From the NCBI GenBank assembly GCA_041166385.1, contig JBEEFW010000148.1, forward strand, positions 27,397 to 91,396: a stretch of 64,000 nucleotides of DNA, given 5' to 3'. A model generated the notes under the pieces. That model did not search any database and was not told where the DNA came from. It saw only the letters and a list, made by a program, of their open reading frames with translations. This DNA comes from DASUCS01 sp041166385 (GTDB lineage: Bacteria; Actinomycetota; Acidimicrobiia; Acidimicrobiales; JACDCH01). Position numbers and translations under genes: made by a program. Shown here piece after piece: positions 35,507 through 43,661 of the stretch; the stretch's first letter is position 1, and every line of letters begins with the position of its first letter.

Positions 35507-36802
35507 TCACGGCGGCGGCCGGTTTCTCGGATGCCGCGGATCGTCCGGAGGCACCATCGGGCGCTTCCCCGTGCCTTCCACCAACGCCCAACCCTCGTAC
35601 GTCTGGAGATCGTGGTCGGGATCGCACAGCGGCTCGGTCTCGTCGACACGAGTGTGCTTCGTCTTGTGGTATTCGGCGCCGTACGCGTGGTTGTACTCGA
35701 GCCGAGCGGAGCGATTGCAGCCCTCGCGCATGCACGATGGTTGCTCCCACAGCAGGGCAACCTTCTGCGCGACGTTCGGGCCTCGACCGAGGTGCGTCAC
35801 GTTCCGAACGTCGACGCCCTTCGTGATGACGAGCTTGACGATCGACTCGCCCAACATCTCCCGAGCGGCCTCGACGGAGATCGGACCGAGACCAGGGATG
35901 TCGCACGTCTCGCCAGGAGCGAGGTGACCGCGTTTCAGGGCCGAGAGGTCGGCGCGCACGATCGTCAGGTTCTGAATCGTCGCGGCCGGCCTACGCCGCC
36001 GCTTGCTTGTCGCTGCGGGCTGAGCCGTTGTGCTCGGCCCTGTCTCGGTCTCTGTCTCGGTCTCTGTCTCGGTCGGTTCGACCGACTCGTCCGCGATGGT
36101 GACGAGCGCGTCGTAGGCGTAGGCCTCGAGCGGTTCGCGCACAGCGTCGGTCCGGGCCTGCTTGAAGATCTTGTCGATGATCGGTTTGAGCGCGCGGTCG
36201 ATGCGCGCCATCGTCATCCGGGTGCCGGCGGCGTGAAGGTGTTCGACTCCTTCGGCATCGCGCCACCGCCGTAAGGCTCGTTTGGAGTGGATGCGCTTCT
36301 CGACGTCGGCGAGGTCCTGCTCCTCGGCCTTGGACCTTGCGCAGGCGTTTCGTAGCTCGCCCAGGGAACCCTGCTCCGCGACCCCGAGGAGCTTGTCTTC
36401 GGCGTTCGGGTTCACGGTCAGCGCATCGGTGATGGCCGCGGTCTGCTCGCCTGACAGCTCTCCGGCAACAGCCTTGGCCCGCGTGCGGTCGTTGTCGCGC
36501 AGCCCATTGCCGGTCTTGATCTTCTCGGTGGCCTTCGCGCTCGTCGTGCCGGTCGTCTTCGCAACGAAGTCAGCGGCGGTCCTTGCGCCGGCCGACGGTG
36601 GCGGACCAAGGACGGCAACGCGGGCAGCCGCCATCGCCAGCGCCGCGTCCGCCGCGTGAGCGATCGTCGACCACTGCTCCATCGCCTCGACGGCCGCCGA
36701 TCGGTCGAGCCACTGCGGATCAAAGTCGGCCACGACCAGACACACGACGCGGCGTAACTCGTCGAGCGTGAGCGCATCAGTGGCGGCAGACGGAGCAGGC
36801 AT
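35507..36802 (-). CDS. HNH endonuclease with DUF222 domain
   Basis: A 431-residue protein of the actinobacterial DUF222-HNH group. The long helical N-terminus (about 1-230) is the DUF222 region; a low-complexity run of alternating Thr-Glu follows at about 255-265, encoded by a repeated GTCTCG/GTCTCT tract; the C-terminal nuclease has CMREGCNRSARLEYNH and ETEPLCDPDHDLQ, giving a Cys4-like zinc site and the HNH residues. Such genes are multicopy in actinobacteria and often treated as mobile or 13E12-repeat-like; their targets are unknown. It lies 148 bp upstream of the tRNA-Val gene that hosts the integrated element. The ATG at 36802 is the most plausible start. Confidence 0.82.
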   Translation of the reverse strand: MPAPSAATDALTLDELRRVVCLVVADFDPQWLDRSAAVEAMEQWSTIAHAADAALAMAAARVAVLGPPPSAGARTAADFVAKTTGTTSAKATEKIKTGNGLRDNDRTRAKAVAGELSGEQTAAITDALTVNPNAEDKLLGVAEQGSLGELRNACARSKAEEQDLADVEKRIHSKRALRRWRDAEGVEHLHAAGTRMTMARIDRALKPIIDKIFKQARTDAVREPLEAYAYDALVTIADESVEPTETETETETETGPSTTAQPAATSKRRRRPAATIQNLTIVRADLSALKRGHLAPGETCDIPGLGPISVEAAREMLGESIVKLVITKGVDVRNVTHLGRGPNVAQKVALLWEQPSCMREGCNRSARLEYNHAYGAEYHKTKHTRVDETEPLCDPDHDLQTYEGWALVEGTGKRPMVPPDDPRHPRNRPPP

Positions 36803-36950
36803 CAGAACCTTCGAGTCGCAGTGACCGTGTGAAGGGAGCAGTGCTCCGAGCGTCCGAGGACGTGGAGGGGATCGTACAAGTGTTCGACCAACAACGCAAC
36901 AGGTATTCGAAGAAATTTCCGCTCGCGGTAGCCTGCGCGACCCCGAAAAG

Positions 36951-37024
36951 GGGCGCATAGCTCAGTTGGTTAGAGCGCTGCCTTCACACGGCAGAGGTCC
37001 ACAGTTCGAGTCTGTGTGCGCCCA
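36951..37024 (+). tRNA. tRNA-Val (anticodon CAC)
   Basis: A complete 74-nt cloverleaf: acceptor GGGCGCA/TGCGCCC with discriminator A, D arm GCTC...GAGC, anticodon arm CTGCC-TTCACAC-GGCAG with anticodon CAC, and T arm CACAG-TTCGAGT-CTGTG. CCA is not fully encoded (the sequence continues CCC). The 3' part from the anticodon stem to the end is the attachment site of the element that follows. Confidence 0.97.
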
Positions 37025-37025
37025 C
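36979..37025. repeat. attL: 47-bp core inside tRNA-Val
   Basis: Identical over 47 bases to 52346-52392. It runs from the anticodon stem (TGCCTTCACACGG...) through the T arm to the base after the discriminator. The intact tRNA remains on this side, next to the integrase. Confidence 0.93.
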
Positions 37026-37086
37026 CCAGGAACATCCTGTTCAGACCCGCTTTTCCGGCGAGCTCCTCGACGGGCCGCGCTGAGGC

Positions 37087-37107
37087 CGTGCCATACACGT
37101 GCCAAAT
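37087..37107 (+). repeat. 21-bp direct repeat, left copy (possible integrase arm site)
   Basis: Identical to 52199-52219. It includes the sequence GTGCCATACACGTGCCAAA and lies 61 bp inside attL. In the excised circle the two copies would flank the attachment core at 61 and 126 bp, as expected for arm-type integrase sites. Confidence 0.75.
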
Positions 37108-37134
37108 CCATCGCGCTCGGTCGCGCGTCGACGG

Positions 37135-37875
37135 TCACGAATCTGCTCGATCGCGTCGGGCGTCTTCGCGGAGCAAGAACTCGAGCGCGGCGCGCAGATC
37201 CTTGTTGGAACAGCCTGGGTGTGTCGTGCGCAGCACCCAGCCGACGTTGTCGTGGCGCTCGTCGATGTCTCTCGGCAGGCGATACCCAGCTTCCAGCTCC
37301 CAGGCTTCGACGAGTTCGCCCGGGCTCGCCGTTGGATCCGCCAGGGCGAGCTCTGCGAATCGAGCGCGCCGAGCCGACGCTGACGCCATTCGGTCCTTGA
37401 GCCAGAGGTGAAACGACCCCCGCTCGAGAAGCGCATCGTCGCCCCCGAGCGGCCGCCCCCGTACATATCTGGCCACCAGTGTGTCTTCCTCCCGGATCAA
37501 CTCGAGCGCTGCAGCCGCTGCGGCCGCCACGACGACGCGCTCGGCCGCCGGAACCTCGCCGTCGACGGCCACGAGCGTGACGACGTCGTCGACGCCGACA
37601 CTCAGCAGCGACCCACGGAGATATCTGGCCCCTGCTCGAAGCGTGATGGCGATCCCGCGGTTCGCTCCCCAAACCAGCGGGTTGTTCTCACCAAGGCTGA
37701 CGAGTGGCGAGCCGACGAGCGAGTCGCGAAGGAACTCGAGCAGAGTCATATCCACGGTGAGCCGCGTCCGGCCCTCGACGACCGCTTGCTCGACGGCGGC
37801 CTGGAGCTCCCCGTCGATGGTCGAGTCGTACTCGCCCTCGAGGACCAGGACGCGCCCGCGCCATCGTGCGCTCAT
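37135..37875 (-). CDS. Unknown protein with STAS-like N-terminal region
   Basis: A 246-residue protein. Residues about 5-105 look like a STAS (anti-sigma-factor-antagonist) fold: an early strand VLVLEGEYDSTIDGELQAAV, then TRLTVDMTLLEFLRDSLVGS, where LRDS occupies the place of the phosphorylated Ser/Thr loop. The rest is helical, Ala-rich then acidic, with no recognised domain. It is the last gene of the integrase transcript (9 bp after 37885-38256). A regulatory role is possible; I am not certain of the STAS assignment. Confidence 0.55.
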   Translation of the reverse strand: MSARWRGRVLVLEGEYDSTIDGELQAAVEQAVVEGRTRLTVDMTLLEFLRDSLVGSPLVSLGENNPLVWGANRGIAITLRAGARYLRGSLLSVGVDDVVTLVAVDGEVPAAERVVVAAAAAAALELIREEDTLVARYVRGRPLGGDDALLERGSFHLWLKDRMASASARRARFAELALADPTASPGELVEAWELEAGYRLPRDIDERHDNVGWVLRTTHPGCSNKDLRAALEFLLREDARRDRADS

Positions 37876-37884
37876 CGGTGCTGT

Positions 37885-38256
37885 CTACGAGTCGGCGTCG
37901 GGTGGCTCCGCGAAGTCGCCGACGACGCGCATGCGCCCCGAGTGCGCGTCGCTCACAACGATGTCGAGGCGATCGAAGCACTGGGCGAGCTGGTTGAGAT
38001 CGAAGTCGTCGTCGACGACCGAATACGCGAGCACGTCGGTAACTCCGGAGGATGAGGGGGCGACGCCGACCTCGGCGATGTACAGGGTCAGGTGAACCGA
38101 GAGCTCGTAGTAGATGCTGGCGCCCACCACGCGCCACCGCTCGCGATCGATCCCGAACCGCACAGCGAGATCGGGCTCGTCGACGGCCGGCTCCGCCGCG
38201 GCGGTGCCTTTCCAATCGGAGTACTGCGTCGACGCATCCTCCACGAAGCGGTCCAT
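37885..38256 (-). CDS. Unknown acidic protein
   Basis: A 123-residue acidic protein without recognised domain; a central segment RWRVVGASIYYELSVHLTLY could form beta strands. Its ATG shares one base with the integrase stop (TGATG), so it is translated by coupling from the integrase mRNA. Function unknown. Confidence 0.6.
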   Translation of the reverse strand: MDRFVEDASTQYSDWKGTAAAEPAVDEPDLAVRFGIDRERWRVVGASIYYELSVHLTLYIAEVGVAPSSSGVTDVLAYSVVDDDFDLNQLAQCFDRLDIVVSDAHSGRMRVVGDFAEPPDADS

Positions 38257-39470
38257 CAGTGGCCTCCTGTGCCTCTGCTGTTGAGATCGACGACATGCGC
38301 CTCGCGCGTCGGGCGCGCGTCGTCAGCGATGCGATCCAACGCGGTCGTGACCCGATCGTCTGCTCCGGGTAGGAGATGGCCGTAGCGGTCGAGGACGGTA
38401 ACGACGGACGTGTGGCCAGCCCGCGCGGCGATCTCGTTGGGTGGGGCGCCCGCCTCGATCCACAGCGCCACGGCCGTGTGGCGGAGGTCATGGATGCGGA
38501 GGCCTTCATAGTGCTCGCGCTTCTTGTCGATCTTCGTCACCGTGCCGAGCCCAGCCTTCACCGCGGCGGGGATCCAGATTCGCCGGCGCCAGAGATTGAG
38601 ACGCACCGGGCCGCTTGCCGAGTTTGGGAAGAGCAGAGCGTTTGGCTCGACGGAGTCGAGTTGATCGAGGTGTCGCTCGAGCTCGCGGATCACGACCTTC
38701 GGAATCGGGACGACTCGCTGGGATGCCTTCGTTTTCGGACGGTTGAAATGGAGCGTTCCTCTCACCTCTACGAGGTTCGAGTCGGTCTTCGAGATGTCGA
38801 GCTGCCCGCGAAGAAGGTCGACCCGCGACCGTCGCAGCGCGAACAGCTCGCCGGCGCGCAGTCCGCCATACGCCGCGACGAAGACGGCGGCTCGGTACCG
38901 GGGATCGACAGCGGCCGCCAAGTCGAGGACCTGTCCAGGCGTGAGGAAGCGCATCTCGCTCCGTTCGACGCGTGGCAGCGACACCCGATCACACGGGTTA
39001 GACCTCAGCAGCTCACTGTGGACAGCGGACTGCAGGGCTTTCGCGAGGATCTGCGCGGCCTTCACGACCGTCGCGGCGCTCTTTGTCGTTCCCAGTTCTG
39101 CGACCCAGCTCGTGACGGCCAGGTGGTCGATGTCGGCGAGGGCGACGTCGCCGAACTCCGGCAGGATCAGACTGTTCAGGTAGCTCGCGTCGCGAGCGCG
39201 AGTCGACGGCCGCAGTCCAGTCGTGGTCTGCCACCAGCGCTGCGCCCAATCCTCGAAGCAGATCTTGCCGGCGGCCGGATCGATCCACTCGCCACGGTTC
39301 AGCTGACCTTCCATCGTGGAGAGGTACTTCGCCGCGGCGGTCTTGGTCGCAAAGGTGTTGGGCGCTGATCGGTACCGCCCAGTTCGGTCGGGATAGCGCG
39401 CCTGATACCGCCCCGACGGCAGCAATCGGATCGCTCCGAAGTGCCGCTTGCTGCGAGTAGCTTCAGCCAT
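38256..39470 (-). CDS. int: Tyrosine integrase of the tRNA-Val element
   Basis: A 404-residue phage-type integrase. An N-terminal AP2-like arm-binding region (FGAIRLLPSGRYQARYPDRT), a SAM-like core-binding domain (about 68-165) and a catalytic domain with Arg205 (YGGLRAGELF), Lys236, His317-Arg320 (HDLRHTA), His343 (AGHTS) and Tyr353 are all present, so it should be active. Its position next to attL inside tRNA-Val makes it the enzyme for integration of this element. I start at the ATG of MAEATRSK (39470). Confidence 0.92.
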   Translation of the reverse strand: MAEATRSKRHFGAIRLLPSGRYQARYPDRTGRYRSAPNTFATKTAAAKYLSTMEGQLNRGEWIDPAAGKICFEDWAQRWWQTTTGLRPSTRARDASYLNSLILPEFGDVALADIDHLAVTSWVAELGTTKSAATVVKAAQILAKALQSAVHSELLRSNPCDRVSLPRVERSEMRFLTPGQVLDLAAAVDPRYRAAVFVAAYGGLRAGELFALRRSRVDLLRGQLDISKTDSNLVEVRGTLHFNRPKTKASQRVVPIPKVVIRELERHLDQLDSVEPNALLFPNSASGPVRLNLWRRRIWIPAAVKAGLGTVTKIDKKREHYEGLRIHDLRHTAVALWIEAGAPPNEIAARAGHTSVVTVLDRYGHLLPGADDRVTTALDRIADDARPTREAHVVDLNSRGTGGH

Positions 39471-39538
39471 GTCGTCACGCTCCTGTCGTGTGATGGCCAA
39501 GCCCCGGGGTGTTCACCGCACCGCCGGGGCTTCAACGT

Positions 39539-39823
39539 CTACGAGGTGCGAGTCCTCCGCACCGAAGGTTTGCTCGTCGTCAGTCGACCGGTGCTGCGAG
39601 CCCACCGCTCGACGTCGGGCCACGACCAGACCATTCCTTGCTTGAGCGTGGCCACCGGCTGGGGGAAATCGTCGTAACGCCGGCGCCATGCGTGCAGCGA
39701 GTTGTTCTGCTTCATGCCGAGCCGCTCGGCGATCTCGGCCGCGCCGACAAGCTGTGAAACGTCGACGCGTCGAGTCGTCGCGCTGCCAGATCTTGCAGAT
39801 GTGCGAGATCTTGCAGATGCCAT
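39539..39823 (-). CDS. xis: Excisionase-like HTH protein
   Basis: A 94-residue basic protein with a MerR/AlpA-type HTH: SQLVGAAEIAERLGMKQNNS is the helix-turn-helix and QGMVWSWPDVERWARSTGR the wing and final helix. It precedes the integrase by 68 bp on the same strand, the usual place of a recombination directionality factor. The start codon lies within a 14-bp direct repeat (39788-39801 and 39806-39819), which adds a repeated Ser-Ala-Arg-Ser motif to the N-terminus. Confidence 0.7.
   Translation of the reverse strand: MASARSRTSARSGSATTRRVDVSQLVGAAEIAERLGMKQNNSLHAWRRRYDDFPQPVATLKQGMVWSWPDVERWARSTGRLTTSKPSVRRTRTS
39788..39819. repeat. Two 14-bp direct repeats at the excisionase start
   Basis: AGATCTTGCAGATG occurs at 39788-39801 and 39806-39819, an 18-bp period, over the 5' end of the excisionase-like gene. 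It could be an autoregulatory site or a simple duplication. Confidence 0.5.
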
Positions 39824-40068
39824 GTCGCGACCGTAGGCGCGCGCCGTTCGGAAATTCGGGACGTGTTCGGATGAGCCGCGCACCGTACGGGTTTTCCGGA
39901 CGCTGATCCGATTGTGACTGGTCCCAATTTGCGACATGGCGGGAATTCGGACCATGCCCGAAGTTAGACATTTCCCGAACTTCAGCAATCCCTTGTCGAC
40001 GCGCTGTCACGGATCTACCCTCCCGACGATCTGTATACGATCATATACGCCGACAGGGGAGAGGGTCT
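39824..40068. promoter_or_regulatory. Divergent control region between excisionase and the recombinase trio
   Basis: This 245-bp gap has several TTCGG/CCGAA elements (for example TTCGGACCATGCCCGAA around 39945-39961) and, just before the GTG at 40069, the inverted repeat GTATA-CGATCA-TATAC (about 40033-40048) with a strong AGGGGAGAGGG ribosome binding site. It probably carries both divergent promoters and repressor sites. Confidence 0.5.
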
Positions 40069-41007
40069 GTGTCGAGCATCAGCGACGTTGAGCAATTCCA
40101 CGCGGAGGACTCTGTCCAGGGACGCTCCCTCGCGCCGCACGTGCTTCGCTTCCTGCGAGCTCGAGTTCGGCGCGGCGAGCTGACCCCCACCGTTGCTCGC
40201 AACCACTGGAGCACGCTGCGCCTGCTCGCCGACGTTCACGGCGCGAGACCGGTCAACGCGGTAAACGTGGCCACGATCGAGCGATGGCTAGAAGCGCGAG
40301 CAGCCGTCAAGCCCTCCACGAGGGTCACGCAGTGGTCATCGATGCACCTGTTCCTGGATTGGCTCGTCCGGGAGCGCCTGCTCCGAGAAAATCCGATGGC
40401 GCGGATGAGGTCACCACGCAAGCCTCGATCAGTTCCGCGTGCAATGGACGAGGACTCGATCGGTCTGCTCCTCGAGGTCGCGCCCGACGCCCGCGCCAAG
40501 GCGATTGTCTGGCTCATGGTTGGCCTCGGCCTGCGCTGCGTGGAGGTCCACCGCCTGAAGGTCGAGGACTGGTCGCGTGGCGATGCCTCGCTCCTCATCG
40601 AAGGCAAGGCAGGTCACCAGCGAGAGATTCCGGTGACGGACGAAGTGGCGACGGCGCTGAGCGCGTACCTCACCGAACATCCGGCGAGCTCGGGCCCGCT
40701 TCTTCGGTCGTACTACCAGAACCGGTCGCTAGCCCCCGGGACTCTCTCGCACTACATGTCGGAATGGATGCTCGTGGCCGGCGTCAAGAGCGCCGCTAAC
40801 GATGGCGTCAGCGCCCATGCGCTTCGTCACACCGCGGCGAGCGATGTCCTCGACCGCTGCGGCGATCTCCGCGTGGTGCAGCAGATGCTTGGTCACCAAC
40901 ATCTTTCGTCGACATCGATCTACCTTCGACGCGTTCAGATGGTGGCCATGCGAGAAGCGATGGCCGGCCGCGGCTATCGCTCCGGGCCCAACTCGGCGCC
41001 GGCGTGA
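40069..41007 (+). CDS. Tyrosine recombinase 1 of the trio
   Basis: A 312-residue Xer-like recombinase: SAM-like core-binding domain (about 22-110, with RRGELTPTVARNHWS) and a complete catalytic domain with Arg156, Lys180, His250-Arg253 (HALRHTAA), His276 (LGHQH) and Tyr285. The C-terminus MREAMAGRGYR is nearly the same as in recombinase 3. Start GTG 40069 has a strong ribosome binding site. The stop overlaps the GTG of recombinase 2 (GTGA). Confidence 0.9.
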   Translation: MSSISDVEQFHAEDSVQGRSLAPHVLRFLRARVRRGELTPTVARNHWSTLRLLADVHGARPVNAVNVATIERWLEARAAVKPSTRVTQWSSMHLFLDWLVRERLLRENPMARMRSPRKPRSVPRAMDEDSIGLLLEVAPDARAKAIVWLMVGLGLRCVEVHRLKVEDWSRGDASLLIEGKAGHQREIPVTDEVATALSAYLTEHPASSGPLLRSYYQNRSLAPGTLSHYMSEWMLVAGVKSAANDGVSAHALRHTAASDVLDRCGDLRVVQQMLGHQHLSSTSIYLRRVQMVAMREAMAGRGYRSGPNSAPA

Positions 41008-41906
41008 GGATGGCGACCCTCACGCCGTACATCATGCGGTACGTCGGCGGCCGACAACGGCGAGGCGAGATCACACACGACACCGCTCGATCGATCCGCA
41101 ACCACCTGTGGCATCTCGACGACGTCGTCGGCAACCGTCCGCTTGACCAGCTGGGTCGCTGGGTCATTGATCGGTGGCTCGAGAAGAACACGCACCTCCG
41201 CGCTTCTACCCGCGGCAAGGAGCTCTGCAGCATCCGAGGCTTTGCTGCTTGGATGGTCGACAACGACATCATCGTCAAGGACTTCACCCGCGGAGCCGCC
41301 AAGATCCGCCGGCCGCGCAAGGAACCGCGCGACATCCGCCTGGAACACTTCGTCGCTTGCCTTGAGGTGTGCCGCACGACTCGCGAGCAGGTCATCGTCT
41401 GGCTCGCGTACGGGCTCGGCCTGCGAGCCGTCGAGATCTCGCGCTTGACCGTTGACAGCTGGGACACCACCACGCACGACATGCGGGTGATCGGCAAAGC
41501 ACTGCACGAGCGCACGATCCCGGTGCCGACGGTCGCTCGAGGACTGTTCGCCAGTTATCTACGCGAGCGCGGCGCGAGCAGCGGTCCATTCGTTCACAAC
41601 GAGTTGAGCCCGGGCGCCGGCGTGACGCCCAGCACCGTGTCCAACCTGTTCACGCGGATCATCGCCCGCACAGGGATGAAGGGCCGACCGTGGGACGGCT
41701 TCTCCGGCCACGGCCTGCGAGCGGGCGGCGCGTCCGACCTCCTCGATGCCGCGGGCGACCTGCGCGTGGTGCAGGAGTTCCTCGGCCACGCGAACCTCGC
41801 GACGACGTCGATCTACATGCGGCGGACCCAGCACAGCGCGATGCGTGCCGCTCTTGAGCAACGGCACTGGACGGCCCAGGATCTCACGGCGGCAGATCAT
41901 GGGTGA
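41004..41906 (+). CDS. Tyrosine recombinase 2 of the trio
   Basis: A 300-residue recombinase homologous to its two neighbours. Core-binding domain about 5-100 (GRQRRGEITHDTARS), catalytic Arg141, Lys165, His236-Arg239, His262 and Tyr271. The usual HxLRH box reads HGLRAGG, so the residue after the second Arg is Ala instead of His; the six catalytic residues are otherwise intact. GTG 41004 overlaps the preceding stop; ATG 41010 is also possible. Confidence 0.88.
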   Translation: MRMATLTPYIMRYVGGRQRRGEITHDTARSIRNHLWHLDDVVGNRPLDQLGRWVIDRWLEKNTHLRASTRGKELCSIRGFAAWMVDNDIIVKDFTRGAAKIRRPRKEPRDIRLEHFVACLEVCRTTREQVIVWLAYGLGLRAVEISRLTVDSWDTTTHDMRVIGKALHERTIPVPTVARGLFASYLRERGASSGPFVHNELSPGAGVTPSTVSNLFTRIIARTGMKGRPWDGFSGHGLRAGGASDLLDAAGDLRVVQEFLGHANLATTSIYMRRTQHSAMRAALEQRHWTAQDLTAADHG

Positions 41907-42225
41907 CTACTGCACCCCGCCATTCGGATCGCCGCGTGCCATCGACGTCGTCCGAGCCGCGATCGAAGTATTCGAGACCGAGCTCGTACTGTGGGAGTGC
42001 CAGGGGCAGCCATTCCTGCCCGAAGACATCTCAGACGCGTTGGCGAGCGAGATTGTTGACGCGTTGTGCGCAAACGACCAAGACGCGGTCGTGCTGCGCT
42101 GGTACGAGTGCACGACTGGTCATGCAGCGGCCGCCCCCGAGCCCGGCTACTACATCTCAGCCGTCAGAGATCATCGCTCGATCGTCACGGCAGGTCGTCG
42201 ACGACGCCGGCGCCGGCAATGCTGA
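41899..42225 (+). CDS. Small unknown protein between recombinases 2 and 3
   Basis: A 108-residue acidic protein ending in a strongly basic tail (AGRRRRRRRQC). It has four Cys and several aromatic residues but no known domain. It overlaps recombinase 2 by 8 bp and recombinase 3 by 7 bp, so it is coupled to both and may be a recombination accessory factor, as TnpC is in Tn554-type elements; this comparison is inference from position only. Confidence 0.65.
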   Translation: MGDYCTPPFGSPRAIDVVRAAIEVFETELVLWECQGQPFLPEDISDALASEIVDALCANDQDAVVLRWYECTTGHAAAAPEPGYYISAVRDHRSIVTAGRRRRRRRQC

Positions 42226-43466
42226 CGACAGCCGGTCGCATCGATGCGTCGTCGACGAGTGCACAGCTGATCGGAGAGTTCATCGCAGTCACGAGCTCGC
42301 TCCGATCGCGGGCCACCACGGACAAGCGGAGGCGTGAGCTCTCACACTTCGCTGACTCCCTGAACGGCAGACCGCTCACGAGCGCCAAGCCCGCCGACGT
42401 CGCTGCGTACGCGGCAACCCTCCACGTGACCGCGACAACGAAGACGACCTACCTCAGCGGCATCGGCGCTTTCTACCGGTGGGCTGTCGGCCACGGCCTG
42501 GTGGCAACGAACCCCGTCGTTGAGCATCGGCGCGGCGTGCCGCGCCGGCCAAGGGGCAACCCGCGTCGACGGTCAGAAACGCCGCTCACCCTGCTTCCGC
42601 TCGCAATGCAGTACGTCAACGATCGACGTCGACGGGGGGAGCTCGAGCAAGCAACCGTCGACAGTCTCAATTGGTCGCTGTACGACTTCGCGCTGTCGTT
42701 CGGCAGTCGACCCCTCGCGCAGCTCACCGAGAAGGCGATCGACCGTTGGCTCGAGCAGATCACCCATCTCGCGCCGGGCACGCGTCGGAACCGGCTCGGC
42801 GCCGTGCGTGGCTTCTGCTCATGGCTTGTCGAGGAGCGCATCATCGCTCGCACACCGATGTTGCGCCGGCATCGGGTCAAGGTGCCTCGGCGTGCGCATC
42901 GATCGATGCGACCCGATCAAGTGTCAGGTCTATGGATCGCGTGTGTCGACTCGCGCGACCGTCTCCTCGTCTGGCTCGGCGTCGGCCTGGCGCTGCGGTG
43001 CGTCGAGATCTCACGGCTCGAGGTCGGCGACTACGACCAGGTGCAGCACACCATGCACGTGCGCGGGAAAGGCAGCCACGAACGCCAGGTACCGGTGCCG
43101 GCCGAGGTGGGACGGGCGCTGGCCGAGTACTTCGCCGACGTCGGCGAGATCGCTGGGCCATTGGTCAGGAGCAAGCTCGACCCGGTCCGCGGGATCTCAC
43201 CTTCGTACGTGGCTCACCGCATCAACAAGCTCTTCGCCGGCTCAGGAGTGAAGCGCCGGCCCTACGACGGCCTATCCGCTCACGCGCTCCGCCACACGGC
43301 AGCGACCGACGTCTACAAGCGCTGCAAGGACCTGACCATCGTGCGCGACATGCTCGGTCACTCCAACATCCAGGCGACGAGTGTGTATCTCGGCGAGGCG
43401 GCGCTCGACGACATGCGTGAAGCGATGGCGGGCCGCCAGTACCGAGACGCGAGCCCTCCGAGCTGA
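42219..43466 (+). CDS. Tyrosine recombinase 3 of the trio, with an extra core-binding domain
   Basis: A 415-residue recombinase about 100 residues longer than the other two. Residues about 14-110 form a first SAM-like core-binding domain (SLNGRPLTSAKPADVAAYAA), residues about 125-225 a second one aligning with those of recombinases 1 and 2 (NDRRRRGELEQATVDSLNWS), and the catalytic domain has Arg260, Lys284, His355-Arg358, His381 and Tyr390. Two core-binding domains in one recombinase are unusual. It is translationally coupled to the small upstream gene. Confidence 0.88.
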   Translation: MLTTAGRIDASSTSAQLIGEFIAVTSSLRSRATTDKRRRELSHFADSLNGRPLTSAKPADVAAYAATLHVTATTKTTYLSGIGAFYRWAVGHGLVATNPVVEHRRGVPRRPRGNPRRRSETPLTLLPLAMQYVNDRRRRGELEQATVDSLNWSLYDFALSFGSRPLAQLTEKAIDRWLEQITHLAPGTRRNRLGAVRGFCSWLVEERIIARTPMLRRHRVKVPRRAHRSMRPDQVSGLWIACVDSRDRLLVWLGVGLALRCVEISRLEVGDYDQVQHTMHVRGKGSHERQVPVPAEVGRALAEYFADVGEIAGPLVRSKLDPVRGISPSYVAHRINKLFAGSGVKRRPYDGLSAHALRHTAATDVYKRCKDLTIVRDMLGHSNIQATSVYLGEAALDDMREAMAGRQYRDASPPS

Positions 43467-43661
43467 GGGCCGGAGGGTCAGCCGGCCGCACGCCAAGGGG
43501 GGAAAGGCGGCAGCCGGGAGACCCCCCGCCGGATGGTACTGACGAGCTACCCGGCGCCTAGGCGACCGACGATCACCTGCGAGTGTCACACGTCTTCGTA
43601 CACTTTCAATGCAGCACGGCCGCATGGTTTGCGTTCGGACTAGTGCGTCTCGCGGCATCGC
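43467..43661. other. Spacer after the recombinase trio
   Basis: No gene is seen. A G6 run (43497-43502) can pair with a C6 run (43522-43527) across a GC-rich loop, which may form a weak transcript end. No inverted copy of the sequence upstream of 40069 is visible. Confidence 0.35.

Larger units (their letters stand above)
40069..43466 (+). mobile_element. Recombinase-in-trio-like module
   Basis: Three homologous tyrosine recombinases and one small gene are joined by 4-, 8- and 7-bp overlaps and so form one translational unit. This matches the layout of RIT elements (three adjacent overlapping recombinase genes), but the largest gene is last and a 108-residue gene intervenes. I found no clear terminal inverted repeats at the borders, so whether the module moves by itself is open. 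Confidence 0.6.

Noticed and set aside
34242..35906. Minus-strand frame of 554 codons opposite the membrane protein
   Set aside because: Arg/His-rich shadow; the plus-strand gene has a clear ribosome binding site, membrane helix and paralogue.
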